Assembly (NCBI GenBank): GCA_036733345.1
Contig: DAINAR010000012.1
Span: 1-64,000, forward strand
DNA from: JAFGMQ01 sp036733345
GTDB taxonomy: Bacteria; Desulfobacterota; DSM-4660; Desulfatiglandales; Desulfatiglandaceae
Direction: 5' to 3'
Length of the DNA: 64,000 nucleotides
Shown here: one piece after another, positions 34,557-42,629 of the stretch
Position numbering within the stretch: the stretch's first letter is position 1
How the letters are laid out: each line of letters opens with the position of its first letter
The notes under the pieces: model-generated
The model's database searches: none
What the model saw: only the letters and a program-made list of their open reading frames with translations
What the model was told of the DNA's origin: nothing
Translations under genes and position numbers: made by a program

Positions 34557-34797
34557 AGTCAAAAACACTCTCTTTCCGTCATTCCGGCCAGCCAACCAGC
34601 CATAGGCTGGTAAAAGGCGGACAAATCCGCCACAATGACTGGCGGATAAACCCGCCAAAAACATTGGCGGGTAAACTCCAGCCTGTCCCGGATCCCTGTT
34701 CGGGGACGGGATCTGAGTCTTTTCAAGCGGTTATGAAACCCCTGGACCCCGGTTTTCACCGGGGTGACGACTTTTTGCGAGTTCACCAATATTAAGC
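34557..34797. repeat. Composite dispersed intergenic repeat, copy 2
   Basis: A dense run of palindromes in the 994-base space between guaB and rnfC: the CCAGCC/GGCTGG motif (34584-34622), TCCGCC/GGCGGA and CCCGCC/GGCGGG pairs, CCCGGATCCCTGTTCGGGGA, ACCCCGGTTTTCACCGGGGT, and the 26-base tail at 34769-34794 shared with 11128-11153. Its minus-strand frame would read PVKTGVQ..., the well-known spurious peptide of such repeats. The rest of the space (34402-34556, 34798-35184) shows nothing but AT-rich sequence. Confidence 0.75.
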
Positions 34798-35184
34798 AAT
34801 TTTAAAAAATATCTATTTATTTTATAGGATCAAAATAAATACTGGTTTAGTCTTTTTAATTGCCTGACTGTAGCTGAGCAAATAAAAATAACAAACGACA
34901 GATTTTATAAAAAAATATTATAAGCGATTCTTAATTTTGAAAATCAGTGGCTCTACAACCATTTATTATGAAAAGCATCTTATAAATATTCAACCATTAA
35001 TTCAGCGAAAATATATCAGAAGGATGTAGTCTTTTCAATCAACAAAAAAGAAATTTTGTTGTATAAGAACAGATTTATATGCCGCATGTCTTTTTTCTCC
35101 GTTTTCAATTTGATAATTTAAAAAACTTATATTAAATACACGAAAGTCTGAAAATGCTATTTTTAGAATTAGCAAAATCTAGGC

Positions 35185-35212
35185 TTGACAAACAAAGTGT
35201 ATTTTTTATAGA
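35185..35212 (+). promoter_or_regulatory. Sigma-70 promoter of the rnf operon
   Basis: TTGACA (35185-35190), a 16-base spacer and TATAGA (35207-35212). Transcription would start near 35219, 70 bases before rnfC. Confidence 0.7.
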
Positions 35213-35288
35213 TAACCATACGTGAGATGATTCTTGAGGATTTACCGTATAACAGAATTTTAAAATTTGTTGTCTATCGGGTGAAATA

Positions 35289-36626
35289 ATGAAACGAATA
35301 AAGGGTATCTGTAATGCCTTGGCTCAGAAAAGCGACTTGTACCCAACTTACAAACGTTTGCCTTTACCAAAAAAGGTAGTGTTGCCTTTAGGGTCTTTCA
35401 AAAAAGAAATGATTCCTTTGGTCAAGACAGGAGACAAGGTAGTCGCAGGACAAAGGATAGGTGAGGACAATGAAGGCATTTCCCCTCCGGTTTATGCTTC
35501 TATTTCGGGAGAAGTAAAAGAAATTAAACCCTGGCTTGGATATTCCGGCCAGGAGATTCTTTCTGTTGTAATTGAGTCCGATGGGGAAAAAAACACCAGT
35601 AAGATTGGCGATGAATCCAAACAAGAACTGGATGATCGGGATATCATCAGCTTGATTAATGACGCAGGCATAAAAGAGGTAGATAATTTTTTCTGGCCAT
35701 TGCCGCTTAGAATCTCCAAGCCTTCCTTGGTATCACGTATACCTTCCTATCAGTCTTTTAGTGCGGAACCTGTTGAATATCTTATTATCAATGGCATGGA
35801 TCGACAGCCAGGTGTTTCGGTGCGGCGAAATGCTTTAATAAATAGTGAAAAAGATATACTGGAGAGCATACCGGTCCTTCAAAAGGTTTCAGATGCAAAA
35901 AAGACCTTATTAACAGTTTATGAGGGTTATCCCGTTCCATTAGACTTTGAGCAGAAGTTAAAGGATCTTGGTGTTACAATAATAAAGTGCCCCAATAAAT
36001 ATCCCATAGCACTGGAACCTCTTCTCATTAAGTATGTTACAGGCAGGGAAGTAAGTCAGCCAATTGGAAATTCCAGAGATGTTGGAAGCGCTGTTATAGA
36101 TGTGATCACTGCGGTTCGTGTTATAGAAGCTGTTAGGGAAGGGATGATTTCCACCGAGACTACAGTCCAGGTTTCTGCTCTGTTTAAGGATGTTAATGTT
36201 TATGTCAGGGTAGCTGAAGGCATCCTTTTGGAAGAATTGATTGAACAGCTGCTTCTTTCCGGAAAAGATGTATCGAAGGCTATTATTGGAGGTTCATTTC
36301 TTGGATATGCGCAACAGGATTTAAATGTTCCCATTACCCAGGAAGCAGATGCGATTATTCTGCAGAACGCCGATGAGTTGTCACTCTTTTCCAACCAGTC
36401 ATGTATTAATTGTGGCTATTGTGTACGTTCTTGTCCCATGCGCCTGATGCCGAATGAACTTTCAAAAAATTGTGAGTACAGTCTATTTGATAAGGCCGAA
36501 GAGCTTGATATATTTTATTGTATCGAATGCGGCATTTGTTCTTATGTATGTCCGGCAAGGCGACCCATGGTGCATTTGATCCGTTTCGGTAAGCGGGAAA
36601 TATTAGCCTCGAAGGAGGAATCATGA
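35289..36626 (+). CDS. rnfC: Rnf complex subunit C
   Basis: A 445-residue peripheral subunit that carries FMN, the NADH site and two [4Fe-4S] clusters of the ferredoxin:NAD+ oxidoreductase. The N-terminal barrel-sandwich region (KKVVLPLGSFKKEMIPLVKT, GQRIGEDNEGISPPVYASIS) and the cluster motifs CINCGYCVRSCPMRLMPN and CIECGICSYVCPARRPM near the C-terminus are clear. It is the first gene of rnfCDGEA, with a promoter 75-100 bases upstream. Its stop overlaps the rnfD start (ATGA). The complex pumps Na+ or H+ while moving electrons between ferredoxin and NAD. Confidence 0.95.
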   Translation: MKRIKGICNALAQKSDLYPTYKRLPLPKKVVLPLGSFKKEMIPLVKTGDKVVAGQRIGEDNEGISPPVYASISGEVKEIKPWLGYSGQEILSVVIESDGEKNTSKIGDESKQELDDRDIISLINDAGIKEVDNFFWPLPLRISKPSLVSRIPSYQSFSAEPVEYLIINGMDRQPGVSVRRNALINSEKDILESIPVLQKVSDAKKTLLTVYEGYPVPLDFEQKLKDLGVTIIKCPNKYPIALEPLLIKYVTGREVSQPIGNSRDVGSAVIDVITAVRVIEAVREGMISTETTVQVSALFKDVNVYVRVAEGILLEELIEQLLLSGKDVSKAIIGGSFLGYAQQDLNVPITQEADAIILQNADELSLFSNQSCINCGYCVRSCPMRLMPNELSKNCEYSLFDKAEELDIFYCIECGICSYVCPARRPMVHLIRFGKREILASKEES

Positions 36627-37597
36627 AACGTCCTGAATTTTATGTCTCAATTTCGCCTCATATCCATTCAGGCAATTCTATTCGCAAGATGATGTACGAA
36701 ACTTCAGGGGCGCTTATTCCAGTGCTCTTTGCCGGCTGGTTTTTTTATGGCTGGCCAGCTCTGAAAATTATTGCCATTTCTGTGATAACGGCTATATTGG
36801 CTGAATTTTTGTGGGAAAAAATAATGAAGCTCCCCTCTCGTATTGGAGATGGAAGTTCTTTATTTATTGGTCTCATGCTCGGACTTATTCTTTCAACGGA
36901 ATGTCCATGGTGGATTCCCGTAGTCGGGTCATGCGTGGCTGTTATACTGGGAAAGGAAGTGTTTGGCGGTTTGGGTAACAATCCTTTCAGCTCAGTCATT
37001 GTGGGATGGACTTTTCTTCAAGTCTCCTACAGGGATCTGATGTCCAGTTTTACCGTTCCGGAACCGCAGTTTCTCCTTGAAGCGAGCGAGTATCTTGTTG
37101 ATCCGCCACTTGTTGTTTTAAAGGATGAGCTGGAAACTATTTCCTATGTGCCGTGGCAGGATTTTCTGCTGGGTAATGTACCTGGAGAAATTGGTACTAT
37201 TTCCGTGATTGCAGTTCTTTTAGGTGGTGCATATCTGTTGTTCAGGCGGATAATTACATGGCATATCCCGTTATCTTTTATTTTGTCTGCATGGATCATA
37301 GGTTTTATTTTCTGGCAAGCAGATCCTGAAATCTATGCAAATCCAATTTATCATATTGTTTCAGGATGGGTATTGCTTGGCGCTTTCTTTCTGGCTACTG
37401 AAAAGGGGACAGCGCCAGTTACTGTTCCGGGAATGATTTTCTATGGGATAGGATGCGGGGTGTTAACAATCATTATTCGAATATATGGCGGTTACATGGA
37501 GGGAGTGCCCTTTGCAATCCTGTTGATGAATGCACTGACTCCACTGTTGGATCGTATCAGACCGAAAGCTATGGGGAGGGTAAAGGAAATTGCGTGA
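36623..37597 (+). CDS. rnfD: Rnf complex subunit D
   Basis: A 324-residue integral membrane subunit of the NqrB/RnfD family with about nine to ten helices. It opens with the family FYVSISPHIHSGNSIRKMMY. The glycine-rich helices (GDGSSLFIGLMLGLILSTEC) and LATEKGTAPVTVPGMIFYG, the region carrying the covalently bound FMN threonine in relatives, are present. GGAGG sits before the ATG within the end of rnfC. Translation is coupled on both sides (rnfC and rnfG overlaps). It forms part of the ion path with RnfE and RnfA. Confidence 0.95.
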   Translation: MKRPEFYVSISPHIHSGNSIRKMMYETSGALIPVLFAGWFFYGWPALKIIAISVITAILAEFLWEKIMKLPSRIGDGSSLFIGLMLGLILSTECPWWIPVVGSCVAVILGKEVFGGLGNNPFSSVIVGWTFLQVSYRDLMSSFTVPEPQFLLEASEYLVDPPLVVLKDELETISYVPWQDFLLGNVPGEIGTISVIAVLLGGAYLLFRRIITWHIPLSFILSAWIIGFIFWQADPEIYANPIYHIVSGWVLLGAFFLATEKGTAPVTVPGMIFYGIGCGVLTIIIRIYGGYMEGVPFAILLMNALTPLLDRIRPKAMGRVKEIA

Positions 37598-38177
37598 TTT
37601 AATTCGTATGGTAGTGGTTTTGACTGCTATTTGCGCTGGGTCCGCTCTGGTGCTTTCGTATACAAACCAGGCTACACAGACTCAAAGGGAATATCAGATT
37701 ACAAAGTATGTAAGAGGACCCTCTGTTATTGCTGTTCTGGGTGAATATGACAATGATCCTCTCAAGGATGTCGTTAAAATCGATATGGGTAAAGACGACA
37801 AGGGCAGGTCTATTGAAAAAACCATCTTTGTAGCAAAAAAGGATGGCAAGCCTGTAAGCATGGCATATGAAACTTCAAGTGACAAAGGCTATCACGGAAC
37901 CATTAATATAATGGTTGGTGTTGATACAGAAGGTAAAATAGAGGGAGTGTCTGTTACGACTCATTCCGAGACTCCTGGAAAAGGCGATTTGATTGAAAAA
38001 CCGGATTTCAGAGACCAGTTTATAGGGCTTCAGCTTTCACAGGATGCTCAACTGTCTGGAGCCGGGGGAAAGATTGATGGCATAACCGGTGCTACTATAT
38101 CGAGCAAGGCTGTTTCTGAAGCAGTTGTTAAAGCTTTGGAGCTCTTTCCGAGAGTAAAAAAGGAGGTAATGCAATAA
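37590..38177 (+). CDS. rnfG: Rnf complex subunit G (FMN-binding)
   Basis: A 195-residue subunit with one N-terminal membrane helix (MVVVLTAICAGSALVLSY) and a periplasmic FMN-binding domain. The covalent flavin motif is DGITGATISSKAV, in which the second threonine is the expected attachment site. The gene starts at TTG 37590, inside the end of rnfD, with GGAGGG 9 bases upstream; an in-frame ATG at 37608 is an alternative. SETPGKGDLIEKPDFRDQF is the usual loop of the family. It passes electrons within the membrane part of the complex. Confidence 0.93.
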   Translation: MRDLIRMVVVLTAICAGSALVLSYTNQATQTQREYQITKYVRGPSVIAVLGEYDNDPLKDVVKIDMGKDDKGRSIEKTIFVAKKDGKPVSMAYETSSDKGYHGTINIMVGVDTEGKIEGVSVTTHSETPGKGDLIEKPDFRDQFIGLQLSQDAQLSGAGGKIDGITGATISSKAVSEAVVKALELFPRVKKEVMQ

Positions 38178-38178
38178 G

Positions 38179-38787
38179 ATGAGTGTTTTTAAGGAATTCA
38201 CCAAGGGTTTATGGAATGAAATTCCCCCATTTCGTCTGGTACTCGGCCTTTGCCCTGTTCTTGCAGTGACAACTGCCGCAAAAAATGGTTTAGGTATGGG
38301 TCTGGCTACTACCTTCGTACTTGTCTGTGCCAATTTGCTTATCTCTCTGCTTAGGAATTTAATACCAAGAAAGGTCCGTATTGCCGCCTTTATTGTTGTG
38401 ATTGCTTCTTTTGTTGTCATTGTTGAGCTTCTTATGCAGGCCTATTTCTATCCATTGTTCAAAGTTCTCGGAATTTTTATTCCCTTAATAGTGGTCAATT
38501 GTATAATTCTTGGAAGGGCTGAGGCATTTGCTTCCAAACACAAGGTTATCCCTTCCGTCGCCGATGGTCTCGGCATGGGGATAGGTTTTACTCTTTCCTT
38601 GACTTTTTTAGGTGGTATCAGAGAAATAATCGGCAGCGGGACATTATTCGGCCACTCTATCATGTGGGATTCATTTGAGCCGTTTTCTATTATGGTCCAG
38701 GCCCCCGGGGCTTTTATCTGCCTGGGTCTGATACTGGCCTTGATGAACTGGATTAGTGTAAAGCAAAAAAGGAAAGAGATCAGTTAG
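38179..38787 (+). CDS. rnfE: Rnf complex subunit E
   Basis: A 202-residue integral membrane protein of the RnfE/NqrD family with six helices. It opens EFTKGLWNEIPPFRLVLGLC, and the two half-membrane repeats FIPLIVVNCIILGRAEAFAS and the paired cysteine-bearing helix LATTFVLVCANLLISLL are the family signatures; in relatives these cysteines hold an iron-sulfur centre shared with RnfA. GGAGG precedes the ATG, two bases after rnfG. It ends 86 bases before rnfA. Confidence 0.95.
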   Translation: MSVFKEFTKGLWNEIPPFRLVLGLCPVLAVTTAAKNGLGMGLATTFVLVCANLLISLLRNLIPRKVRIAAFIVVIASFVVIVELLMQAYFYPLFKVLGIFIPLIVVNCIILGRAEAFASKHKVIPSVADGLGMGIGFTLSLTFLGGIREIIGSGTLFGHSIMWDSFEPFSIMVQAPGAFICLGLILALMNWISVKQKRKEIS

Positions 38788-38873
38788 AGATTTATCTGAA
38801 CTGGAATAGAATGATACGTTCGAAAAACTTTTTGATGGATCTATAAGGCTATTGGAAATCGAGGAATTAAACT

Positions 38874-39452
38874 ATGTCTGAGTATCTGCTATTACTTGTA
38901 AGCGCTGTCTTTGTAAATAATATTATATTGGCACGTTATCTTGGTAATTGTCCTTTTCTGGGTGTTTCTACCCATCTTCATACCGCTATCGGCATGAGTG
39001 CAGCGGTTGTTTTTGTTACCACACTTGCCAGTGCTGTTACATGGATCCTGCAGACCTATCTTCTTACACCATATGAGCTTGAATACCTTCAGACAATTGC
39101 CTTTATTCTGGTGATTGCGACGCTTGTGCAACTGGTCGAGATGTTTCTGCAAAAATCAGTACCGGTCCTTTACAAGGCGCTTGGCATATTCCTTCCTCTG
39201 ATTACTACAAATTGTGCTGTGCTTGGTGTTGCGGTTCTATCTATACAAAATGAGTATAGCTTTATCAAAACTCTTGTTTTTGCTTTTGCATCAAGCGTTG
39301 GTTACGGTTTGGCCCTGGTTTTACTTACGGGTTTAAGGGAGCGGTTTGCAACAGCTCCGATCCCGATCCACCTGAGAGGTACATCTTTGGGCCTTGTAAC
39401 AGCAGGGCTTCTTGCGCTGGCATTTTTGGGTTTTGCGGGGATGGTCCATTAA
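38874..39452 (+). CDS. rnfA: Rnf complex subunit A
   Basis: A 192-residue integral membrane protein homologous to RnfE and oppositely oriented in the complex. Signatures are NNIILARYLGNCPFLGVSTH and FLPLITTNCAVLGVAVLSI, each with the cysteine that completes the shared iron-sulfur centre in relatives. GAGGAA lies before the ATG. A probable terminator (39464-39499) follows, so the five-gene rnfCDGEA unit may end here, apart from rnfB. Confidence 0.95.
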   Translation: MSEYLLLLVSAVFVNNIILARYLGNCPFLGVSTHLHTAIGMSAAVVFVTTLASAVTWILQTYLLTPYELEYLQTIAFILVIATLVQLVEMFLQKSVPVLYKALGIFLPLITTNCAVLGVAVLSIQNEYSFIKTLVFAFASSVGYGLALVLLTGLRERFATAPIPIHLRGTSLGLVTAGLLALAFLGFAGMVH

Positions 39453-39463
39453 ACAAGGCTTCC

Positions 39464-39499
39464 ATACCCTAATAGGGAATTGCTGGGTATTTTGTTTTT
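39464..39499 (+). terminator. Intrinsic terminator after rnfA
   Basis: ATACCC (39464-39469) pairs with GGGTAT (39485-39490), with CCC-TAATA-GGG as a competing inner stem, followed by TTTGTTTTT. It would separate rnfCDGEA from rnfB, or limit rnfB expression. Confidence 0.6.
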
Positions 39500-39722
39500 A
39501 AACAGAATGATTATTTAAGAAAATTTATTTTTAATGGTGTGTAGATACTAAAAGATTAACTTGATTCATTCGTAAAAAGAAAGATTTAAGGTGGAATTTG
39601 TAAACAGTACAAATCCAGTCAAGAAAGATACTGTGTCTGTGTTTTCAGGCTTCCAATCCCCTAAAAAAATTTGGGAATCTGCGTAGCTGAAACGATTTAT
39701 CAGTTAAAAACAGAATTTATTT

Positions 39723-39760
39723 CCCGTTAATATTTCGAGATATCGAGCTAGCGGGGCTTT
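39723..39760 (+). terminator. Possible hairpin with T-tract in the rnfB leader
   Basis: CCCGTTA (39723-39729) pairs with TAGCGGG (39749-39755, one G-U), followed by GCTTTTT. It is the second terminator-like structure in the 341-base rnfA-rnfB gap and lies only 34 bases before the rnfB ATG. The gap holds no gene. Confidence 0.45.
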
Positions 39761-39793
39761 TTACGAAGCCATCATACCTATCGGAGAGAAAAT

Positions 39794-41872
39794 ATGCTTA
39801 TAGCCATTTTGGCCATTGGAGGAATTGGTCTGATTGGGGGGCTGGGGCTGGCGATTGCTTCAAGGATATTTTATGTTTACGTGGATCCGACTATCCTTGC
39901 TGTTGAGGACGCCTTGCCTGGAGCCAATTGTGGAGGATGTGGTTTCCCGGGGTGCAGTGCTGCCGCTGAAGCTATTGCAAAAGGAGATGCACCTCCCAAC
40001 ATTTGTGTTGGTGGTGGCCCCGATGTGCATGTTGCAGTCGCTGCAATTATGGGGGTTGAGCACAAAGAGACGGAGCCGGAGATAGCAAATCCCGGATGCA
40101 GGTATGGTGTTGAAAGTGCTGACCTTAAGTATATTTATAACGGTTTTAATGATTGCAGAGCAGCACTTCTGCTTAACGGAGGGTCAAAAGTCTGTCCGGT
40201 AGGATGCCTGGGGTTGGGTACATGTGTAAATGCCTGTCCTTTTGGTGCACTTTCAATGGGGCCTGATAACCTGCCGGTCGTAAACTCCCACCTTTGTACG
40301 GGTTGCGGAACATGTGAAAGGGTATGTCCTAAACACATTATAACCCTGACATCAAATTCAAGGCGTATACAGAATGAGTACACTGAAGACGAATGTACAG
40401 CACCTTGCCAGAGGTCATGTCCTGCAGGGATCGATATCCCCGGATATATTGCCAAGATTCAACAAGGCAAATACGAAGAATCTGTTCGTATTATAAAAGA
40501 AAGCAATCCATTTCCTTCAGTTTGCGGACGTATTTGTGTCCAACCATGCGAATATGAATGCCGAAGAAACCTTGTGGATGAGCCCGTAGCTATCAATGGC
40601 CTGAAGCGGTTTGTTGCTGACTATGAAATAAATTCAGGTCAAAGGATACAAATACCCAGAGCTCCGGAAACCGGCCATAAGGTTGCCGTTATTGGAGGTG
40701 GTGCTGAGGGTTTGACTGCGGCATATTTTCTGAACCGGCTTGGCCATGATTCAAAAGTATTTGAATCTTCATCCAGGTTAGGAGGACTACTGGTCACAGC
40801 CATTCCTGAGAACAGGCTTCCGCGGAATGTTTTGGATTGGGAAATAAATGGTATTCTGGATGCAGGTGTTGAGGCTGTTACCAATCAAAAGCTGGGAAAG
40901 CAGTTTACTATAGAATCATTACTTAATGACGGTTTCGATGCTGTGTTTGTAGCTACCGGAGGATGGGATACTCAACTGGCTGAAAAAGGCAGGGGAGAAG
41001 GTTTCCAGTCGTTGCCGGGTGTTAAAATTTTACTTGATTTTATGCTCAATAAAGAAGACGGAGCGGGTACCTGTTCAGGAAAAAAAGTAATGATAACCGG
41101 GGGTGGAAATGCCGGTATCAATGCTGCCAGGCAGATTTTAAAAGACGGTGCTGAAAAGGTTTATATTGTCATTGGAACTGAAGAACAAAACAGTTCTCTT
41201 AATCAGGATGAAATAGAAAGCGCAAAGAAAGACGGGGTTGAATTTTATTTTGAAAGTGCTGTTACCAGGATGATTGGTAAAGGACCTGATCTTACTCACG
41301 TTGAGGTATGCTCTGTATCAAAACAGGAAGAGGAAGTGGAAAAGAAACCTGTCGCAGTGGATTTATTTTTCACAGGTGCAGGGCGTTTTCCAGAGCTTAT
41401 CTATGTGCCTGTCCGGAAAGAAGAAGATGAAGGAGAAGAAGCTGATAAGGAACGCTCCGATATGCTTCTTGAATGGGAAACAGTTATACCCTATGCAAGC
41501 CCTGTAGCCAGGAGGGATTTGGGTATGTTCAGGCCGGGAGAGGTTGTCAGCGATTATAAGGCAGTTGTCGAAGCTATTGGTTCAGGACGAAGAGCGGCAG
41601 CCTCAGTAAATAAAGCTTTGGTCGGAGAACCAGTGGAAGCCCCATATAATATGATCCGCGAAAATTCCCGTATCTTGAGCCTTGATAAACTGGAGCCGGT
41701 TTCAAATCTACCGAGGCAGAAAATGCCTGAAATTTCAATGGAGGAGAGGATAAATAATCCATCAGCTGAGATAGTTTCGGGGTTTTCGGAAGAACAGGCT
41801 CTTATGGAAGCAAAAAGATGTCTTCAATGTGGACTCATATGCTATCGTCGGATTGAGGGGATGGACAGCTAG
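39794..41872 (+). CDS. rnfB: RnfB fused to a glutamate-synthase-small-subunit-like flavoprotein
   Basis: A 692-residue fusion, against about 190-330 for ordinary RnfB. Residues 1-30 are a membrane helix. The RnfB cluster motif follows (C46, C49, C54, C71). Two ferredoxin-type [4Fe-4S] sites lie at about 130-175 (GLGTCVNACPFGALS; CTGCGTCERVCPKHI). From about 190 the protein becomes GltD/NfnB-like: cysteines in APCQRSCPAGIDIPGYI and CGRICVQPCEYECRR, FAD motif VAVIGGGAEGLTAAYFL and NADPH-type motif VMITGGGNAGINAARQI. It ends with CLQCGLICY. This would place an NAD(P)H-flavin module directly on the ferredoxin-input subunit, possibly allowing NADPH or electron bifurcation. The function of the added half is inferred. 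Confidence 0.93.
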   Translation: MLIAILAIGGIGLIGGLGLAIASRIFYVYVDPTILAVEDALPGANCGGCGFPGCSAAAEAIAKGDAPPNICVGGGPDVHVAVAAIMGVEHKETEPEIANPGCRYGVESADLKYIYNGFNDCRAALLLNGGSKVCPVGCLGLGTCVNACPFGALSMGPDNLPVVNSHLCTGCGTCERVCPKHIITLTSNSRRIQNEYTEDECTAPCQRSCPAGIDIPGYIAKIQQGKYEESVRIIKESNPFPSVCGRICVQPCEYECRRNLVDEPVAINGLKRFVADYEINSGQRIQIPRAPETGHKVAVIGGGAEGLTAAYFLNRLGHDSKVFESSSRLGGLLVTAIPENRLPRNVLDWEINGILDAGVEAVTNQKLGKQFTIESLLNDGFDAVFVATGGWDTQLAEKGRGEGFQSLPGVKILLDFMLNKEDGAGTCSGKKVMITGGGNAGINAARQILKDGAEKVYIVIGTEEQNSSLNQDEIESAKKDGVEFYFESAVTRMIGKGPDLTHVEVCSVSKQEEEVEKKPVAVDLFFTGAGRFPELIYVPVRKEEDEGEEADKERSDMLLEWETVIPYASPVARRDLGMFRPGEVVSDYKAVVEAIGSGRRAAASVNKALVGEPVEAPYNMIRENSRILSLDKLEPVSNLPRQKMPEISMEERINNPSAEIVSGFSEEQALMEAKRCLQCGLICYRRIEGMDS

Positions 41873-42296
41873 ATAATATTCGTGTCATTTTCGGATGATA
41901 TTCAGCTTTAGACAAAGCAGCTCGATCGAATAATTTAAGTAAATAAAAGGTAATACACATTGCAATAATACCTCCAATTATCGAGCCAAGGGCTGAATAA
42001 ATATGAAAAGATTTTGCCAGTGCCCCTCCGCCATATGAACCAGCAATCAGGGCGACCACTGGCAAAAGATAGACAAGCATAGAAAGTTTTAAAAGAGCGT
42101 TTGTAGGCACACTGATTTCAACAACATCCCCCGCTTTTGCCTGAAGATTATTAACTACCTCTATGACTATTTCTTTGTCGGAAAGCGTATGACATGCGCC
42201 CCTTGCCTCGCATTTTGAACATGCAGAACTCCTTTGAATTTTAATAACTGCATTATTTGCTGATATTTTATCTACAATACCTTGTTCGTTAACCAT
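41835..42296 (-). CDS. rseC: RseC/SoxR-reducing-system family membrane protein
   Basis: A 153-residue protein. The N-terminal domain holds cysteines in SACSKCEARGACHTL, then two membrane helices (about 85-105 and 112-135, separated by a glycine-rich turn) as in RseC. RseC-type proteins accompany Rnf/Rsx complexes and in E. coli help reduce SoxR. Here the gene faces rnfB, and its 3' end overlaps that of rnfB by 38 bases on the opposite strand. GGAGC precedes the ATG. A link to the Rnf complex is supported by the family and the position. Confidence 0.88.
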   Translation of the reverse strand: MVNEQGIVDKISANNAVIKIQRSSACSKCEARGACHTLSDKEIVIEVVNNLQAKAGDVVEISVPTNALLKLSMLVYLLPVVALIAGSYGGGALAKSFHIYSALGSIIGGIIAMCITFYLLKLFDRAALSKAEYHPKMTRILSSCPSPQSDDSI

Positions 42297-42458
42297 TATT
42301 GCTCCTGTTAATTGATACCGGAATTATTAATGCTATTGAGAATGAAAATTCAATCCATAATCATTTAATTTAACATAATTATATAAATTAGTATACTGTG
42401 AAAAAATATTATTCAGGAATTCATATAAGTATTTTATTCCCATGATTCAAATTTAAAC

Positions 42459-42496
42459 CTGCTGACAAATCCCGCTTATCGGGTATGTAGAGATTG
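42459..42496 (+). repeat. 38-base dispersed repeat, second copy
   Basis: CTGCTGACAAATCCCGCT followed by TATCGGGTATGTAGAGATTG, matching the guaB-leader copy at 34364-34401 in opposite orientation. It lies in the 333-base space between rseC and the M24 peptidase gene, which otherwise shows no gene. Confidence 0.6.
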
Positions 42497-42629
42497 CGAA
42501 ACCGGGGGACCGCCAGAAGGGTTCGAAGAAAATAGACTATTTATGGATGTGTAGTTGTTAAAAGGTATCAAGTAATATAGTGCTAAAAGATAAATTGATA
42601 ATTTAATATAAGAGACATTGAAGGTAAAA

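Noticed and set aside
34559..34789. 76-codon minus-strand frame reading PVKTGVQ...
   Set aside because: Lies entirely in a palindromic intergenic repeat; this peptide pattern is a known artefact of such repeats.
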